From: Massilia sp. NR 4-1
GTDB taxonomy: Bacteria; Pseudomonadota; Gammaproteobacteria; Burkholderiales; Burkholderiaceae_D
Reading direction: 5' to 3'
Assembly: GCF_001191005.1 (NCBI RefSeq)
Contig: NZ_CP012201.1
Location: 2,976,001 to 3,040,000, forward strand
Length of the DNA stretch: 64,000 nt
The notes under the pieces are model-generated. The model ran no database searches and was not told the DNA's origin. It was given only the letters and a program-made list of their open reading frames with translations. This document shows positions 50,403 to 58,293 of the stretch, one piece after another (the stretch's first letter is position 1; each line of letters opens with the position of its first letter). Position numbers and translations under genes: made by a program.

Positions 50403-50425
50403 GGCTGCCGCCAGGTGCGGCAGCC
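50403..50425. terminator. hairpin between convergent receptor and PEP-CTERM genes
   Basis: GGCTGCCGC and GCGGCAGCC pair perfectly around CAGGT. There is no U-run, so it is a weak or Rho-assisted stop for two convergent genes. Confidence 0.45.
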
Positions 50426-50437
50426 GGGGGGATGTGC

Positions 50438-51133
50438 TTACAGTGCCACTGCGGAAGCGCGGCGGCGGCGGGCGAAGCCGGCAACCAGCAGGCCGGTGGC
50501 GATCAGCAGCAGGGAGCTGGGTTCAGGTACTTTGGCGCTCAGCGACACATTGTCGATGGCCAGGCCGGCCATGCCGGTCCAGCTCTGCGGAATGTAGTTG
50601 GAGAAGCGCAGGGTCAGGTTTTCGCCCTGATGCGAGGCCAGCAAGGCGCTGACATTGATGCTGCGCGCATCCCAAGCCGTGCTGCTGTCGTTGGCGACGT
50701 CGTAGCTGAACACATTGCCCAGCAGCGTCGTGCCTTGCAGGATATCGACCTTGAAGCTGCGCGCCTGGCCGGAATAGCTCGCCACGATGGAGTCGCTCCA
50801 GGACAGGGTGGCTTCCTTCAGGCCTTGCGGCACGAAGAAAGTCTGCGCCAGCGTGTAATTGGTCTTGGCCGTGCCATCGTTCATGACGTAGGCGGCATAG
50901 CTGCCATCAAACGGATTGCCGACCGTAGCGCAGCCGGTGGCGCTGCCCGTCCTGGCCACATTCCAGTCACGGCCGGCGCTGGCGCAGGTGCCGGTGCTGC
51001 CCAGGCCCGAGGTGGTCCAGCCATTCAGATTGCCCGTCTCAAAACTGCCATTGCTCAGAAGCTGGATCGGACCAGCTTGTACCGCACCTGCCGACATCAT
51101 TGCCGCAACAACAGCAAACTTTACGAATTTCAT
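50438..51133 (-). CDS. PEP-CTERM sorting-domain exported protein
   Basis: A 231-residue exported protein. It has a signal peptide (MKFVKFAVVAAMMSAGAVQAG) and a beta-rich carbohydrate-binding-like middle (NGSFETGNLNGWTTSG, ANDSSTAWDARSINVSALL, LRFSNYIPQSWTGMAGLAIDNVSL). The C-terminal sorting signal VPEPSSLLLIATGLLVAGFARRRR is present. Exosortase recognises PEP and the hydrophobic helix, then removes them, placing the protein on the surface or matrix. A sigma-54 promoter lies upstream, as for many PEP-CTERM genes governed by the PrsK/PrsR system. Confidence 0.88.
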   Translation of the reverse strand: MKFVKFAVVAAMMSAGAVQAGPIQLLSNGSFETGNLNGWTTSGLGSTGTCASAGRDWNVARTGSATGCATVGNPFDGSYAAYVMNDGTAKTNYTLAQTFFVPQGLKEATLSWSDSIVASYSGQARSFKVDILQGTTLLGNVFSYDVANDSSTAWDARSINVSALLASHQGENLTLRFSNYIPQSWTGMAGLAIDNVSLSAKVPEPSSLLLIATGLLVAGFARRRRASAVAL

Positions 51134-51175
51134 TGTTACTTACCCTTATGCAATTTTCAAAGAAAGCTTGCATAA

Positions 51176-51191
51176 AGCAAGTTATATGCCA
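51176..51191 (-). promoter_or_regulatory. sigma-54 (RpoN) promoter of the PEP-CTERM gene
   Basis: The minus strand reads TGGCATA-TAAC-TTGCT, an exact fit to the -24/-12 consensus, with GG and GC separated by ten bases. Transcription should start near 51165, about 32 bases before the start codon. Confidence 0.75.
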
Positions 51192-51263
51192 TATCCGTAA
51201 GTTATTGATTTTAAAGAAGGTCGATTTCACAGCATTCACCGAGTGTAAAGAAATCCGACACTT

Positions 51264-52436
51264 TTACGCCCGCGCAGCGCGGCTCACCCGTCCCAACAGG
51301 AAAGGCATGCTGAACAGATACAGCGCCGCGCCGCCCAACCAGACGGCGCCCGGGAACGTGGCACGCGACATGAAATACAGGGTGCTGATGCCGACCGGCC
51401 CGATAATCGTCGCCAGGCTGGCGATGCTGGCCAGCACGCCCTGCAAGCGCCCCTGCTGTTCCGAATCGGTGCCGGCCGACATCAGCGACTGCAGCACAGG
51501 CGCGCCGATGCCGCCCACGCAGAACACCGGCAGCAGCAGGAAGGCGACCCAGCCCTCGGTTGCCCAGGCGATCGCCGCATAGGCCAGCGCATCGGCCGTA
51601 ATCCCGATCAGCAGGGTGCGCCGCTCGCCGTAGCGCTCGGACAGCGGTCCGGCCACGAAAGCCTGGGCCACGGCATGGAACACGCCAAAGCCCGCCAGCG
51701 AGATGCCGATGGTCAGGGAACTCCAGGCAAACTTGTCCTCGCCGTACATGACCCAGACCGTGCCGGCCACCTCGCCCACCAGCGCCAGCACGAAATACAC
51801 CACCATCAGCGGCAGCAGGGCCGGAAAGCTCAGCGCCCAGCGCAGCGGCGCCAGCGGATTCAAGGGCACCGGTACCGCTTGCGGCGTGCGCGATTCGCGC
51901 ATCACGAAGAAGGCCACGACCAGGTTCAGCGCGTCCAGCGCGGCGGCGGCCAGGAAAGGCGCGCGCACCCAGTACTCGCCCAGCAGGCCGCCAATCACGG
52001 GACCGATGATAAAGCCGACGCCAAAGCAGGCGTTCAACTGGCCGAAACGGCGGCTGCGCTGGTTCTCCGGCGTGACGTCGGCGATATAGGCCGAGGCCAC
52101 GGCCAGACTGGCGCCGGTGATGCCGGCGATGGCGCGGCCGAGGAAGAGCAGCGACAGCGAGGGCGCCAGCGCCAGCAGCACGTAATCGATCATCGAGCCG
52201 GCCAGGGACATCAGCAGTACCGGCCGCCGCCCGATGCGGTCGCTCAGCGCGCCCAGGATCGGCGAGAAAATGAACTGCATCAGCGCGTACAGGCCGGTAA
52301 ATGCGCCGAAACGCCAGCCCAGTTCGGCAGTGTGGCCCACATCGCGCATCAGTTGCGGAACGATGGGCATGGTCAGCCCGATACCGGCGGCGCTGATCAC
52401 CACCGAACCCATGACTGCGTAAAGTCCTTTGTTCAT
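51264..52436 (-). CDS. tetA-like: TetA-like MFS efflux transporter
   Basis: A 390-residue 12-helix major facilitator. The loop after helix 2 carries GALSDRIGRRPVLL (motif A), and the N-terminus MNKGLYAVMGSVVISAAGIGLTMPIVPQLMRDV matches the TetA(A/C) drug:proton antiporters. It is divergent from a tetR-like gene with tet operators between. Whether it exports tetracycline or another drug cannot be said without testing; it may be an intrinsic chromosomal homologue, since its composition is host-like. Confidence 0.82.
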   Translation of the reverse strand: MNKGLYAVMGSVVISAAGIGLTMPIVPQLMRDVGHTAELGWRFGAFTGLYALMQFIFSPILGALSDRIGRRPVLLMSLAGSMIDYVLLALAPSLSLLFLGRAIAGITGASLAVASAYIADVTPENQRSRRFGQLNACFGVGFIIGPVIGGLLGEYWVRAPFLAAAALDALNLVVAFFVMRESRTPQAVPVPLNPLAPLRWALSFPALLPLMVVYFVLALVGEVAGTVWVMYGEDKFAWSSLTIGISLAGFGVFHAVAQAFVAGPLSERYGERRTLLIGITADALAYAAIAWATEGWVAFLLLPVFCVGGIGAPVLQSLMSAGTDSEQQGRLQGVLASIASLATIIGPVGISTLYFMSRATFPGAVWLGGAALYLFSMPFLLGRVSRAARA

Positions 52437-52445
52437 ATCTCGCTC

Positions 52446-52483
52446 AATTTATCATCGATAAATTAAATTATAAGTGATAAAGT
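52446..52483. promoter_or_regulatory. two tet-operator-like palindromes
   Basis: AATTTATCATCGATAAATT (52446-52464) is a perfect 19-bp palindrome closely similar to tetO (TCTATCATTGATAGA). A second, weaker site (minus strand TTTATCACTTATAAT) follows at 52468-52482. They lie between tetA-like and tetR-like start codons, as in classical tet regulation, where TetR blocks both genes until ligand binds. Confidence 0.75.
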
Positions 52484-52519
52484 TTGGTCATAAAAAGAAT
52501 TTTTTCGGGATCGGAAAAC

Positions 52520-53107
52520 ATGAAAGTAGAACGCAAGCAGATTGTGGCGGCCGCGCTCGATTTGCTGAACGAAGTCGGCGTCGACAAGCTGTCCACCCGC
52601 CTGCTGGCCGAACGCCTGGGCGTGCAGCAGCCGGCACTGTACTGGCACTTCAAGAATAAGCGCGCCTTGCTGGACGCAATGAATCTGGAAATCATGGAGC
52701 GCGCCCATCAGCGCACCCTACCGCAAGCGGGCGAAGACTGGCGCAGCTTCCTCGGCGAAAATGCGCGCAGCTTCCGCCGCGCCCTGCTCGACTATCGCGA
52801 CGGCGCGCGCCTGCACGCGGGCAGCGAGCCGGTGCCCGACACCCTGCCCGCGCTCGATGCGCAGCTGCGTTTCCTCTGCGAGACTGGCATGGAAATGGGA
52901 GCCGCCATCGATCTGCTGGTTACGATATCCCATTATGTGGTGGGTTGCGTGCTGGAAGAGCAGGCCGACCATCCCGATCCCACCACGCTCGATGAAAGTG
53001 TGCTCGCCTATCCACAGCTCGCCGCAGCGATGCAGCGCTATCGCCAGCGCAGCCCCGACCAGCACTTCGAAGCCGGCCTCGCCCTCATCCTCAACGGCGC
53101 CGCTTAA
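52520..53107 (+). CDS. tetR-like: TetR-family repressor of the tetA-like gene
   Basis: A 195-residue regulator starting MKVERKQIVAAALDLLNEVGVDKLSTRLLAERLGVQQPALYWHFKNKRALLDAM, a full TetR DNA-binding domain (about 8-50) with the recognition helix QQPALYWHF also seen in tetracycline repressors. The C-terminal ligand domain contains the VTISHYVVGCVLEEQ helix. The ATG at 52520 is used in preference to 52484, which would fall inside the operator region. The 3' end overlaps the hxlR gene by four bases, tail to tail. Confidence 0.85.
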   Translation: MKVERKQIVAAALDLLNEVGVDKLSTRLLAERLGVQQPALYWHFKNKRALLDAMNLEIMERAHQRTLPQAGEDWRSFLGENARSFRRALLDYRDGARLHAGSEPVPDTLPALDAQLRFLCETGMEMGAAIDLLVTISHYVVGCVLEEQADHPDPTTLDESVLAYPQLAAAMQRYRQRSPDQHFEAGLALILNGAA

Positions 53108-53547
53108 GCCTTCACTTTTCGCACCACGGTATCCTCCGGCTTGAGCGCGCTGCCGTCGCGGCGGCGTAAGGCAAGCTGGGGGACGGGCTTGCCGCTTTCG
53201 ATTTCAAGCAGGCTTGAACGGGCCTCGCCCTTGGCGTACAAATGCTGCTCGCCCCATTGGCGCAGGCCCACCACCACGGTGAACAGATCGCGCCCCCTGG
53301 CCGTCAGCAGGTATTCCTGATAGGCCGTGCCATCCGAGGCCGGGGCCACTTCCAGCACGCCGGCCTCCACCAGTTTTTGCAGGCGGTCGCTGAGGATATT
53401 GCGCGCAATGCCCAGGTTGCGCTGAAATTCGCCGAAGCGGCGGATGCCGTCGAACGCGTCGCGCACAATCAGCAGGGACCAGCGGTCCCCGATCAGATCC
53501 AGCGTGCGCGCCACCGGACAGAACTCCTCCTGTTTTTGCTTGCCCAT
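53104..53547 (-). CDS. HxlR-family transcriptional regulator
   Basis: A 147-residue winged-helix protein. CPVARTLDLIGDRWSLLIVRDAFDGIRRFGEFQRNLGIARNILSDRLQKLVEAGVLE (residues about 10-66) is the HxlR/MarR-like domain. The single cysteine near its start (Cys10) is the position that senses thiol stress or quinones in some members. It lies divergent to an MFS gene with a dyad between, so it probably controls that transporter. Confidence 0.87.
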   Translation of the reverse strand: MGKQKQEEFCPVARTLDLIGDRWSLLIVRDAFDGIRRFGEFQRNLGIARNILSDRLQKLVEAGVLEVAPASDGTAYQEYLLTARGRDLFTVVVGLRQWGEQHLYAKGEARSSLLEIESGKPVPQLALRRRDGSALKPEDTVVRKVKA

Positions 53548-53564
53548 ATCTTTCCCATGGTTTT

Positions 53565-53620
53565 TGGTTGCATTTTAAAACCACATTCCCTATGCTTCAA
53601 CTAGTTTTGATTTGCAACCA
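53565..53620. promoter_or_regulatory. probable HxlR operator between hxlR and the MFS gene
   Basis: TGGTTGCA (53565-53572) and TGCAACCA (53613-53620) form an 8-bp perfect inverted repeat 40 bases apart, and a smaller dyad, AACTAGTT, lies at 53599-53606. Their place between the divergent genes fits a shared operator. Confidence 0.5.
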
Positions 53621-53637
53621 CACTAAGGAAGCCATCC

Positions 53638-54849
53638 ATGCCCGCCCTGCCCCGCAGCCTAGTCCTGCTATTTGCCACCGCCGCCGCGCTCAGCGTGGCG
53701 AATGTGTATTACGCCCAGCCCCTGCTGGATGCCTTTGCCGCCGATTTCAGTTTCAGCCATGCGAATGTGGGCCTGGTGGTGACGGCCACGCAAGCCGGCT
53801 GCGCGCTGGCCCTGCTGCTGCTCGTGCCGCTCGGCGATCTGCTCGACCGCAAGCGCCTGACCATGGCCCAGCTGCTGGCCCTCTGCCTGACCCTGCTGGC
53901 ACTGGGCTGCGCCACCTCGCCTACCCTGCTCCTGCTCGGCATGCTGGGCGCGGGACTGCTCGGCACCGCCATGACCCAGGGACTGATCAGCTATGCCGCC
54001 AGTTTGGCCGCTCCCACGCAGCGGGGCCAGGTGGTCGGCACGGTGCAGGCCGGCGTGATGCTGGGCCTGCTGCTGGCGCGCGTGCTGTCCGGCGCCGTGG
54101 CCGATGTGGCGGGCTGGCGCGCCGTGTATTTTCTGTCGGCCGTGCTCAGCGCGATCATGCTGCTGGCCTTGCGCCGCGTCCTGCCTGCGCCGCACCTGGC
54201 TGCCGCAGCCAGCGGCGACGGCGCGCCACGCCTGCGCTATGGACAGCTGCTGCTGTCGATGTTCACGCTGCTGAAAAACGAGCGCACCCTGCAGGTGCGC
54301 GGCATGCTGGGCCTGCTGCTCTTCGCCGCCCTGAACATTTTCTGGAGCGCCCTGGTGCTGCTGCTGAGCGCCCCGCCCTATGCCCTGTCGCACACGGCCA
54401 TCGGCGCTTTCGGCCTGATCGGTGCGGCGGGTGCGCTGGGCGCGGCGCGCGCCGGTGCGCTGGCCGACCGGGGACTGGGCCAGCGCACCAGTGGCGGCGC
54501 CCTGCTGCTGATGCTGGCCGCTTGGCTGCCGCTGGCCTGGGGCGCGCAATCGCTGGCGGCCCTGGTCCTCGGCATCATCCTGCTCGACCTGGCCGCGCAA
54601 GCCCTGCATGTAACCAACCAGAGCATGATCCTGAGCGGGAACAGCCAGGCGCACAGCCGGCTGATCGGCGGCTATATGCTGTTCTACGCCGCCGGCAGCG
54701 GTGCGGGCGCCATCGCCACCACCAGCATCCATGCGGCGTATGGCTGGAGCGGCGTGTGCATGCTGGGCGCGGCCGTCAGCTTGGCCGCGCTGGTCTTTTG
54801 GCGCGCGACTTTACCAAGAGTTAAGGCTGTCTGCGAGGCAATTTCCTAA
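53638..54849 (+). CDS. MFS transporter under HxlR control
   Basis: A 403-residue membrane protein with 12 hydrophobic helices. Motif A is seen as LVPLGDLLDRKRLTMA after helix 2. The N-terminus SVANVYYAQPLLDAFAADF is typical of the drug-type MFS permeases found next to HxlR regulators. The substrate is unknown; efflux of quinone-like or aromatic toxicants would fit the regulator. AAGGAAG precedes the start. Confidence 0.85.
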   Translation: MPALPRSLVLLFATAAALSVANVYYAQPLLDAFAADFSFSHANVGLVVTATQAGCALALLLLVPLGDLLDRKRLTMAQLLALCLTLLALGCATSPTLLLLGMLGAGLLGTAMTQGLISYAASLAAPTQRGQVVGTVQAGVMLGLLLARVLSGAVADVAGWRAVYFLSAVLSAIMLLALRRVLPAPHLAAAASGDGAPRLRYGQLLLSMFTLLKNERTLQVRGMLGLLLFAALNIFWSALVLLLSAPPYALSHTAIGAFGLIGAAGALGAARAGALADRGLGQRTSGGALLLMLAAWLPLAWGAQSLAALVLGIILLDLAAQALHVTNQSMILSGNSQAHSRLIGGYMLFYAAGSGAGAIATTSIHAAYGWSGVCMLGAAVSLAALVFWRATLPRVKAVCEAIS

Positions 54850-54909
54850 TATTTCTCATCGAAATTGCATCATTTACTTGCAACAAGGTAGTCATTCCAG
54901 GGATAATTT

Positions 54910-54930
54910 GATGCTAATGATTCTCATTTA
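54910..54930 (+). promoter_or_regulatory. Fur box upstream of the siderophore receptor
   Basis: TGCTAATGATTCTCATTTA matches the Fur consensus (AATGA...TCATT palindrome). It sits 68-88 bases before the receptor start, so iron should repress this gene. Confidence 0.7.
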
Positions 54931-54998
54931 AAAAATAAAGCCAGCCAAAGTCCTGCGTGGACGACCGTAGCCAGCTTCCACCACGACAGGACAAGCCC

Positions 54999-57086
54999 AT
55001 GAAGAAAACGCCGCTGGCGCTGATGATCGCCCTCGCCCTCCAGCAATTCCCCGCCCACGCCGACAGCAATGACCAGGCCATGCCGACCGTCACCGTCGGC
55101 GCAGTCAAGGAAACGCCGTACAACCCGGTCAGCGCCACCAGCGCCACCAAGATCGACGCCCCGCTGCGCGATATTCCGCAAACGGTGAACGTGGTGCCGC
55201 AAACCCTGTTGCGCGACCAGGGCGCGCACTCGATGCAGGACGCGATGAAGGCGGTGCCGGGCATCGGCCTGTCGCACGGCGACGGCCAGCGCGACCAGAT
55301 CACCATCCGCGGCTTCAGCGCCCTGGGCGACCAGTTCATCGACGGCATGCGCGACGACGCCATGTACTTCCGCGACCTGTCCAATGTGGAGCAGATCGAA
55401 GTGCTGAAAGGCCCGGCCTCCGTGCTGTACGGCCGCGGCTCTTCCGGCGGTCTGGTCAACCGCATCACCAAGAAGCCCGGCATCGACAAGACCGAAGTCA
55501 GCCTGACCATCGGCAGCTGGAGCCAGAAACGCGGCGAAATCGACCTGGCCCGCAACTTCGACGACCAGGGCGTCGCCTTCCGCGTCACCGGCGCCAAGGA
55601 AGACGCCAACAGCTTCCGCGACCAGCAATTCCTCAAGCGCGAGGCGTTCTCGCCCTCCGTGCTGTTCAAGCTGACGCCGGACACCACCCTGCTGCTGCAA
55701 GCCGAATACATTGCCGACCGCCGCGTGACCGACTTCGGCATCCCAGCCTATAAAGACCGCGCGGTCGATGTCGATCCATCCACCTACTACGGCGCCGCCA
55801 ATGCGCGCGACTTCGACTACAGCCAGTCGCGCGTGACCTCCTTCGGCATGGTGCTGAACCACCGCATCAACGACACACTGACGCTGCGCAACGCGCTGCG
55901 CCAGTATGACTACAAGCTCGACCGCAACAACACCCTGGTCGGCTCGGTCAATGAAGCGGCGAAGACCGCCTCGCTCAACCGCAGCAATGTGAAGCGCGCC
56001 GAAGACGGCATTTTCAACCAGACCGAACTGGTGCAGAAAGCCGTGATCGGCGGTATGCCGCACCAGATCCTCTACGGCGTGGAATTCGGCAAGCAGAACA
56101 AGGACCAGCTGTTCCGCAGCCAGAACAATGTCGCCACCGTCGACCTGTTCCATCCCGTCGCGCCGAAGCTGCCCTTCACCGTGACGGCCGCGCCATCGAC
56201 CGACAACCTCGGCATCCTGACCGTCTCCAGCGCCTACGTGCAGGACCTGGCCACGCTGACGCCGGAATGGAAAGCCCTGGTCGGCGCCCGCTTCGACAAA
56301 TTCAAGCAGGAAACCGAAGAGCGCCGCGCCGGCCAGGCCAACCTGAGCCGCACCGACCGCGCCTGGAGCCCGCGCGCCGGCCTGGTCTACCAGCCGCGCC
56401 AGGACCAGTCCTACTACCTCTCCTACAGCAAATCCTTCCAGCCTTCGGCCGAAAGCCTGCCGCTGGCCGCGAACGCCGCCAATATCGAGCCGGAAGAAAC
56501 CAGCAACAAGGAAATCGGCGCCAAGTTCGACTTCTTCGGCGGCCGCGCCTCGGCCACCGCCTCGCTGTACCAGCTCGAACGCAGCAATATCAAGTCCACC
56601 GACCCGGTCAGCAACAAGCTGATCCCGATCGGCACGCAAAAGACCAATGGCCTGGAACTGAGCTTCACCGGCGACCTGGGCCAAGGCTGGCAAGTCTTCG
56701 GCGGCTACGCCTATATGGATGCGGAAGTGAGCAAATCGATCGCCAAGGATGACGGCCAATTCGTACAAGGCAAACGCCCCACGCTGACGCCGAAACAAAG
56801 CATGAACCTGTGGGTCAGCAAAGCCCTCGGTGGCGGCTTCAGCGCCGGCGCCGGCGTCAACTACGTGGCCGACCGCTTCGCCAATCCCGGCAACACCGTC
56901 ACCCTGCCCAGCTACGTGACGGCCGACGCCATGCTGTCCTACCGCGTGCGCGGCCTTGACCTGCAACTGAACATCAACAACCTGTTCGACCGCAACTACA
57001 TCGCCGCCGGCCACGGCAGCAGCAAACTGCTGAACCTGCCAGGCGCACCCCGCAATGTGCAGCTGACTGCCCGCTACAACTTCTAA
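54999..57086 (+). CDS. TonB-dependent siderophore receptor
   Basis: A 695-residue outer-membrane ferric siderophore receptor of the Fiu/FhuE type. The signal peptide is MKKTPLALMIALALQQFPAHA. The plug shows RDIPQTVNVVPQTLLRDQG, RDQITIRGFSALGDQFIDGMRDD, QIEVLKGPASVLYGRGSSGGLVNRITKKP. The barrel ends with NLFDRNYIAAGHGSSKLLNLPGAPRNVQLTARYNF. GGMRDD and NYIA patterns favour catecholate or monomeric siderophores, but the ligand is inferred. A Fur box precedes it; a large hairpin element begins nine bases after its stop. Confidence 0.9.
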   Translation: MKKTPLALMIALALQQFPAHADSNDQAMPTVTVGAVKETPYNPVSATSATKIDAPLRDIPQTVNVVPQTLLRDQGAHSMQDAMKAVPGIGLSHGDGQRDQITIRGFSALGDQFIDGMRDDAMYFRDLSNVEQIEVLKGPASVLYGRGSSGGLVNRITKKPGIDKTEVSLTIGSWSQKRGEIDLARNFDDQGVAFRVTGAKEDANSFRDQQFLKREAFSPSVLFKLTPDTTLLLQAEYIADRRVTDFGIPAYKDRAVDVDPSTYYGAANARDFDYSQSRVTSFGMVLNHRINDTLTLRNALRQYDYKLDRNNTLVGSVNEAAKTASLNRSNVKRAEDGIFNQTELVQKAVIGGMPHQILYGVEFGKQNKDQLFRSQNNVATVDLFHPVAPKLPFTVTAAPSTDNLGILTVSSAYVQDLATLTPEWKALVGARFDKFKQETEERRAGQANLSRTDRAWSPRAGLVYQPRQDQSYYLSYSKSFQPSAESLPLAANAANIEPEETSNKEIGAKFDFFGGRASATASLYQLERSNIKSTDPVSNKLIPIGTQKTNGLELSFTGDLGQGWQVFGGYAYMDAEVSKSIAKDDGQFVQGKRPTLTPKQSMNLWVSKALGGGFSAGAGVNYVADRFANPGNTVTLPSYVTADAMLSYRVRGLDLQLNINNLFDRNYIAAGHGSSKLLNLPGAPRNVQLTARYNF

Positions 57087-57094
57087 GCTTTGCG

Positions 57095-57170
57095 CCAAAT
57101 CAAAAAATGTCCACCTTGCTGTCTCAGGCGGGGCCGTCGAGGCAGCAAGATCGGACATTGTTTGATTTGG
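57095..57170 (+). repeat. 3' hairpin element, copy 2 (long dyad after the siderophore receptor)
   Basis: CCAAATCAAA (57095-57104) pairs with TTTGATTTGG (57161-57170), ATGTCC (57107-57112) with GGACAT (57153-57158), and TTGCTGTCTC with GAGGCAGCAA inside. Between the latter two stems is an unpaired ACC / GATC loop. The core TGTCCACCTTG...CAAGATCGGACA is shared with 20162-20195, although the outer stem is different in sequence. It starts nine bases after the stop codon and could terminate or stabilise the message. Confidence 0.65.
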
Positions 57171-57243
57171 ATCAACGGGAGCGCCTTGGTGGGTTTGCGC
57201 GGTTTCGTGCCAGAATGGGTGTTTGCCAACTGTGGAGCTGCTG

Positions 57244-57543
57244 ATGATTTACGAGATTGCCGAGATTCAGATCAAACCTGATGTCCACGCTGACTTTGAG
57301 GCGGCGGTGCGCGAAGCTGTGCCGCTGTTCCGACGGTCGCCGGGGTGCTTGTCGATGCGGCTGGAACGCATCATCGAACGGCAGGATACCTACCACCTCG
57401 TAATCGGCTGGGAGACTCTGGAACATCACACTGTGCAGTTCCGCAGCAGTGAGACGTTCACCGCTTGGCGCACGCTGGTCGGCCCCTTCTTTGCCGCACC
57501 GCCCAGAGTCGAACATACACAGAATGCCTTGAACGGCTTCTGA
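57244..57543 (+). CDS. antibiotic biosynthesis monooxygenase (ABM) domain protein
   Basis: A 99-residue single-domain protein with a ferredoxin-like fold. It shows MIYEIAEIQIKPDVHADFEAAV at the start, SPGCLSMRLERIIERQDTYHLVIGWETLEHH in the middle (the ABM pattern 'pGcl...r..e....y.l...We'), and ETFTAWRTLVGPFFA at the end. Such proteins act on quinones or haem, or have no known activity. GGAG lies six bases before the start. A terminator follows. Confidence 0.85.
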   Translation: MIYEIAEIQIKPDVHADFEAAVREAVPLFRRSPGCLSMRLERIIERQDTYHLVIGWETLEHHTVQFRSSETFTAWRTLVGPFFAAPPRVEHTQNALNGF

Positions 57544-57551
57544 TCGAAACA

Positions 57552-57574
57552 ACGGGGCCTTGCGCCCCGTTTTC
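57552..57574 (+). terminator. intrinsic terminator after the ABM gene
   Basis: ACGGGGC / GCCCCGT with loop CTTGC, followed by TTTTC, lies nine bases after the stop codon. It also separates the gene from the convergent small PEP-CTERM gene. Confidence 0.75.
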
Positions 57575-57585
57575 ACTTCATTTCC

Positions 57586-57828
57586 TCAATGCTTCATGCG
57601 CACCAGCGCCAGTCCCAGGAGGATCGTGGCAAGGATGGCCACCGGACTGGGCTCCGGTACGCGCTCTTCAGGAATGCTGGCACGCTCCGGCTTTTGCACA
57701 GGCGTCTCCTTGCTTGCGGCACTTTCCACTAAGCCATTGCTCACCGGCAGACTGCTTGCAGGCTCGCCTCCGGCCAACACCGGCGTAGATGCCAGCAAGG
57801 CCAGCACCAGCAACAATTCCTTGACCAT
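57586..57828 (-). CDS. very small PEP-CTERM protein
   Basis: An 80-residue exported protein: signal peptide MVKELLLVLALLASTPVLAG, a 35-residue linker rich in Glu, Ser, Pro and Lys (KETPVQKPERASIPEERV), then the sorting segment VPEPSPVAILATILLGLALVRMKH. So the mature chain would be only about 35-40 residues. The start at 57828 has AAGG upstream. The C-terminal basic cluster (RMKH) is shorter than usual. It could be a true substrate of exosortase or a decayed one. Confidence 0.65.
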   Translation of the reverse strand: MVKELLLVLALLASTPVLAGGEPASSLPVSNGLVESAASKETPVQKPERASIPEERVPEPSPVAILATILLGLALVRMKH

Positions 57829-57908
57829 AAATTGCCTTCCATACCAAACACCTTTGCAACCATACAACTAAAATTTATATATGTAAACTATTTATCCTTA
57901 GACGGAAT

Positions 57909-57924
57909 TGGCACGTAGATAGCT
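57909..57924 (+). promoter_or_regulatory. sigma-54-like promoter
   Basis: TGGCACG-TAGA-TAGCT keeps the essential GG-N10-GC spacing, with one deviation (TAGC instead of TTGC). It would start transcription near 57936, about 49 bases before the next gene. Confidence 0.4.
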
Positions 57925-57984
57925 CAATGGAAACGGACCATGCTTTTACGACTAAGCGCGCATAATGGTGGAAAGGAGGAATTT

Positions 57985-58287
57985 ATGGCAAAAACTATCC
58001 ATCGCAACTTCAAGGAAATCGCGGATGCGGAGCAAGCGCGGGCCGCGCTGCTGAATGCCGGCTGGCGCGCGGCGGCTGTGCAAATGAACCGGCACGAGGC
58101 GCGGCCGGCCGATACGTCGACCAGTGCCGTGCGCAATCTCTTCGATTCGCTGACGCCCGATGCGGCCGACGATACCGATCAGCCCTTAAGCAGTCCTGCC
58201 GCCCTGCTCAGCGTCGATGTCGACGACGAGGTTCACCGCGAGCAGGCGGACGCCATCATGCGCCACTACGGCGCCAGCGAAGCCTAA
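57985..58287 (+). CDS. small soluble protein, possible stress protein
   Basis: A 100-residue protein beginning MAKTIHRNFKEIADAEQARAALLNAGWRAAAVQMN, a pattern of beta-alpha-beta with 'AxxALxxAGW' that resembles YflT-like general stress domains. The C-terminal half (SSPAALLSVDVDDEVHREQADAIMRHYGA) is acidic and ends in a helix, again as in those proteins. AAGGAGG lies five bases before the start, an ideal site. A sigma-54-like promoter is upstream. The function is not known. Confidence 0.7.
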   Translation: MAKTIHRNFKEIADAEQARAALLNAGWRAAAVQMNRHEARPADTSTSAVRNLFDSLTPDAADDTDQPLSSPAALLSVDVDDEVHREQADAIMRHYGASEA

Positions 58288-58293
58288 GCGCAT

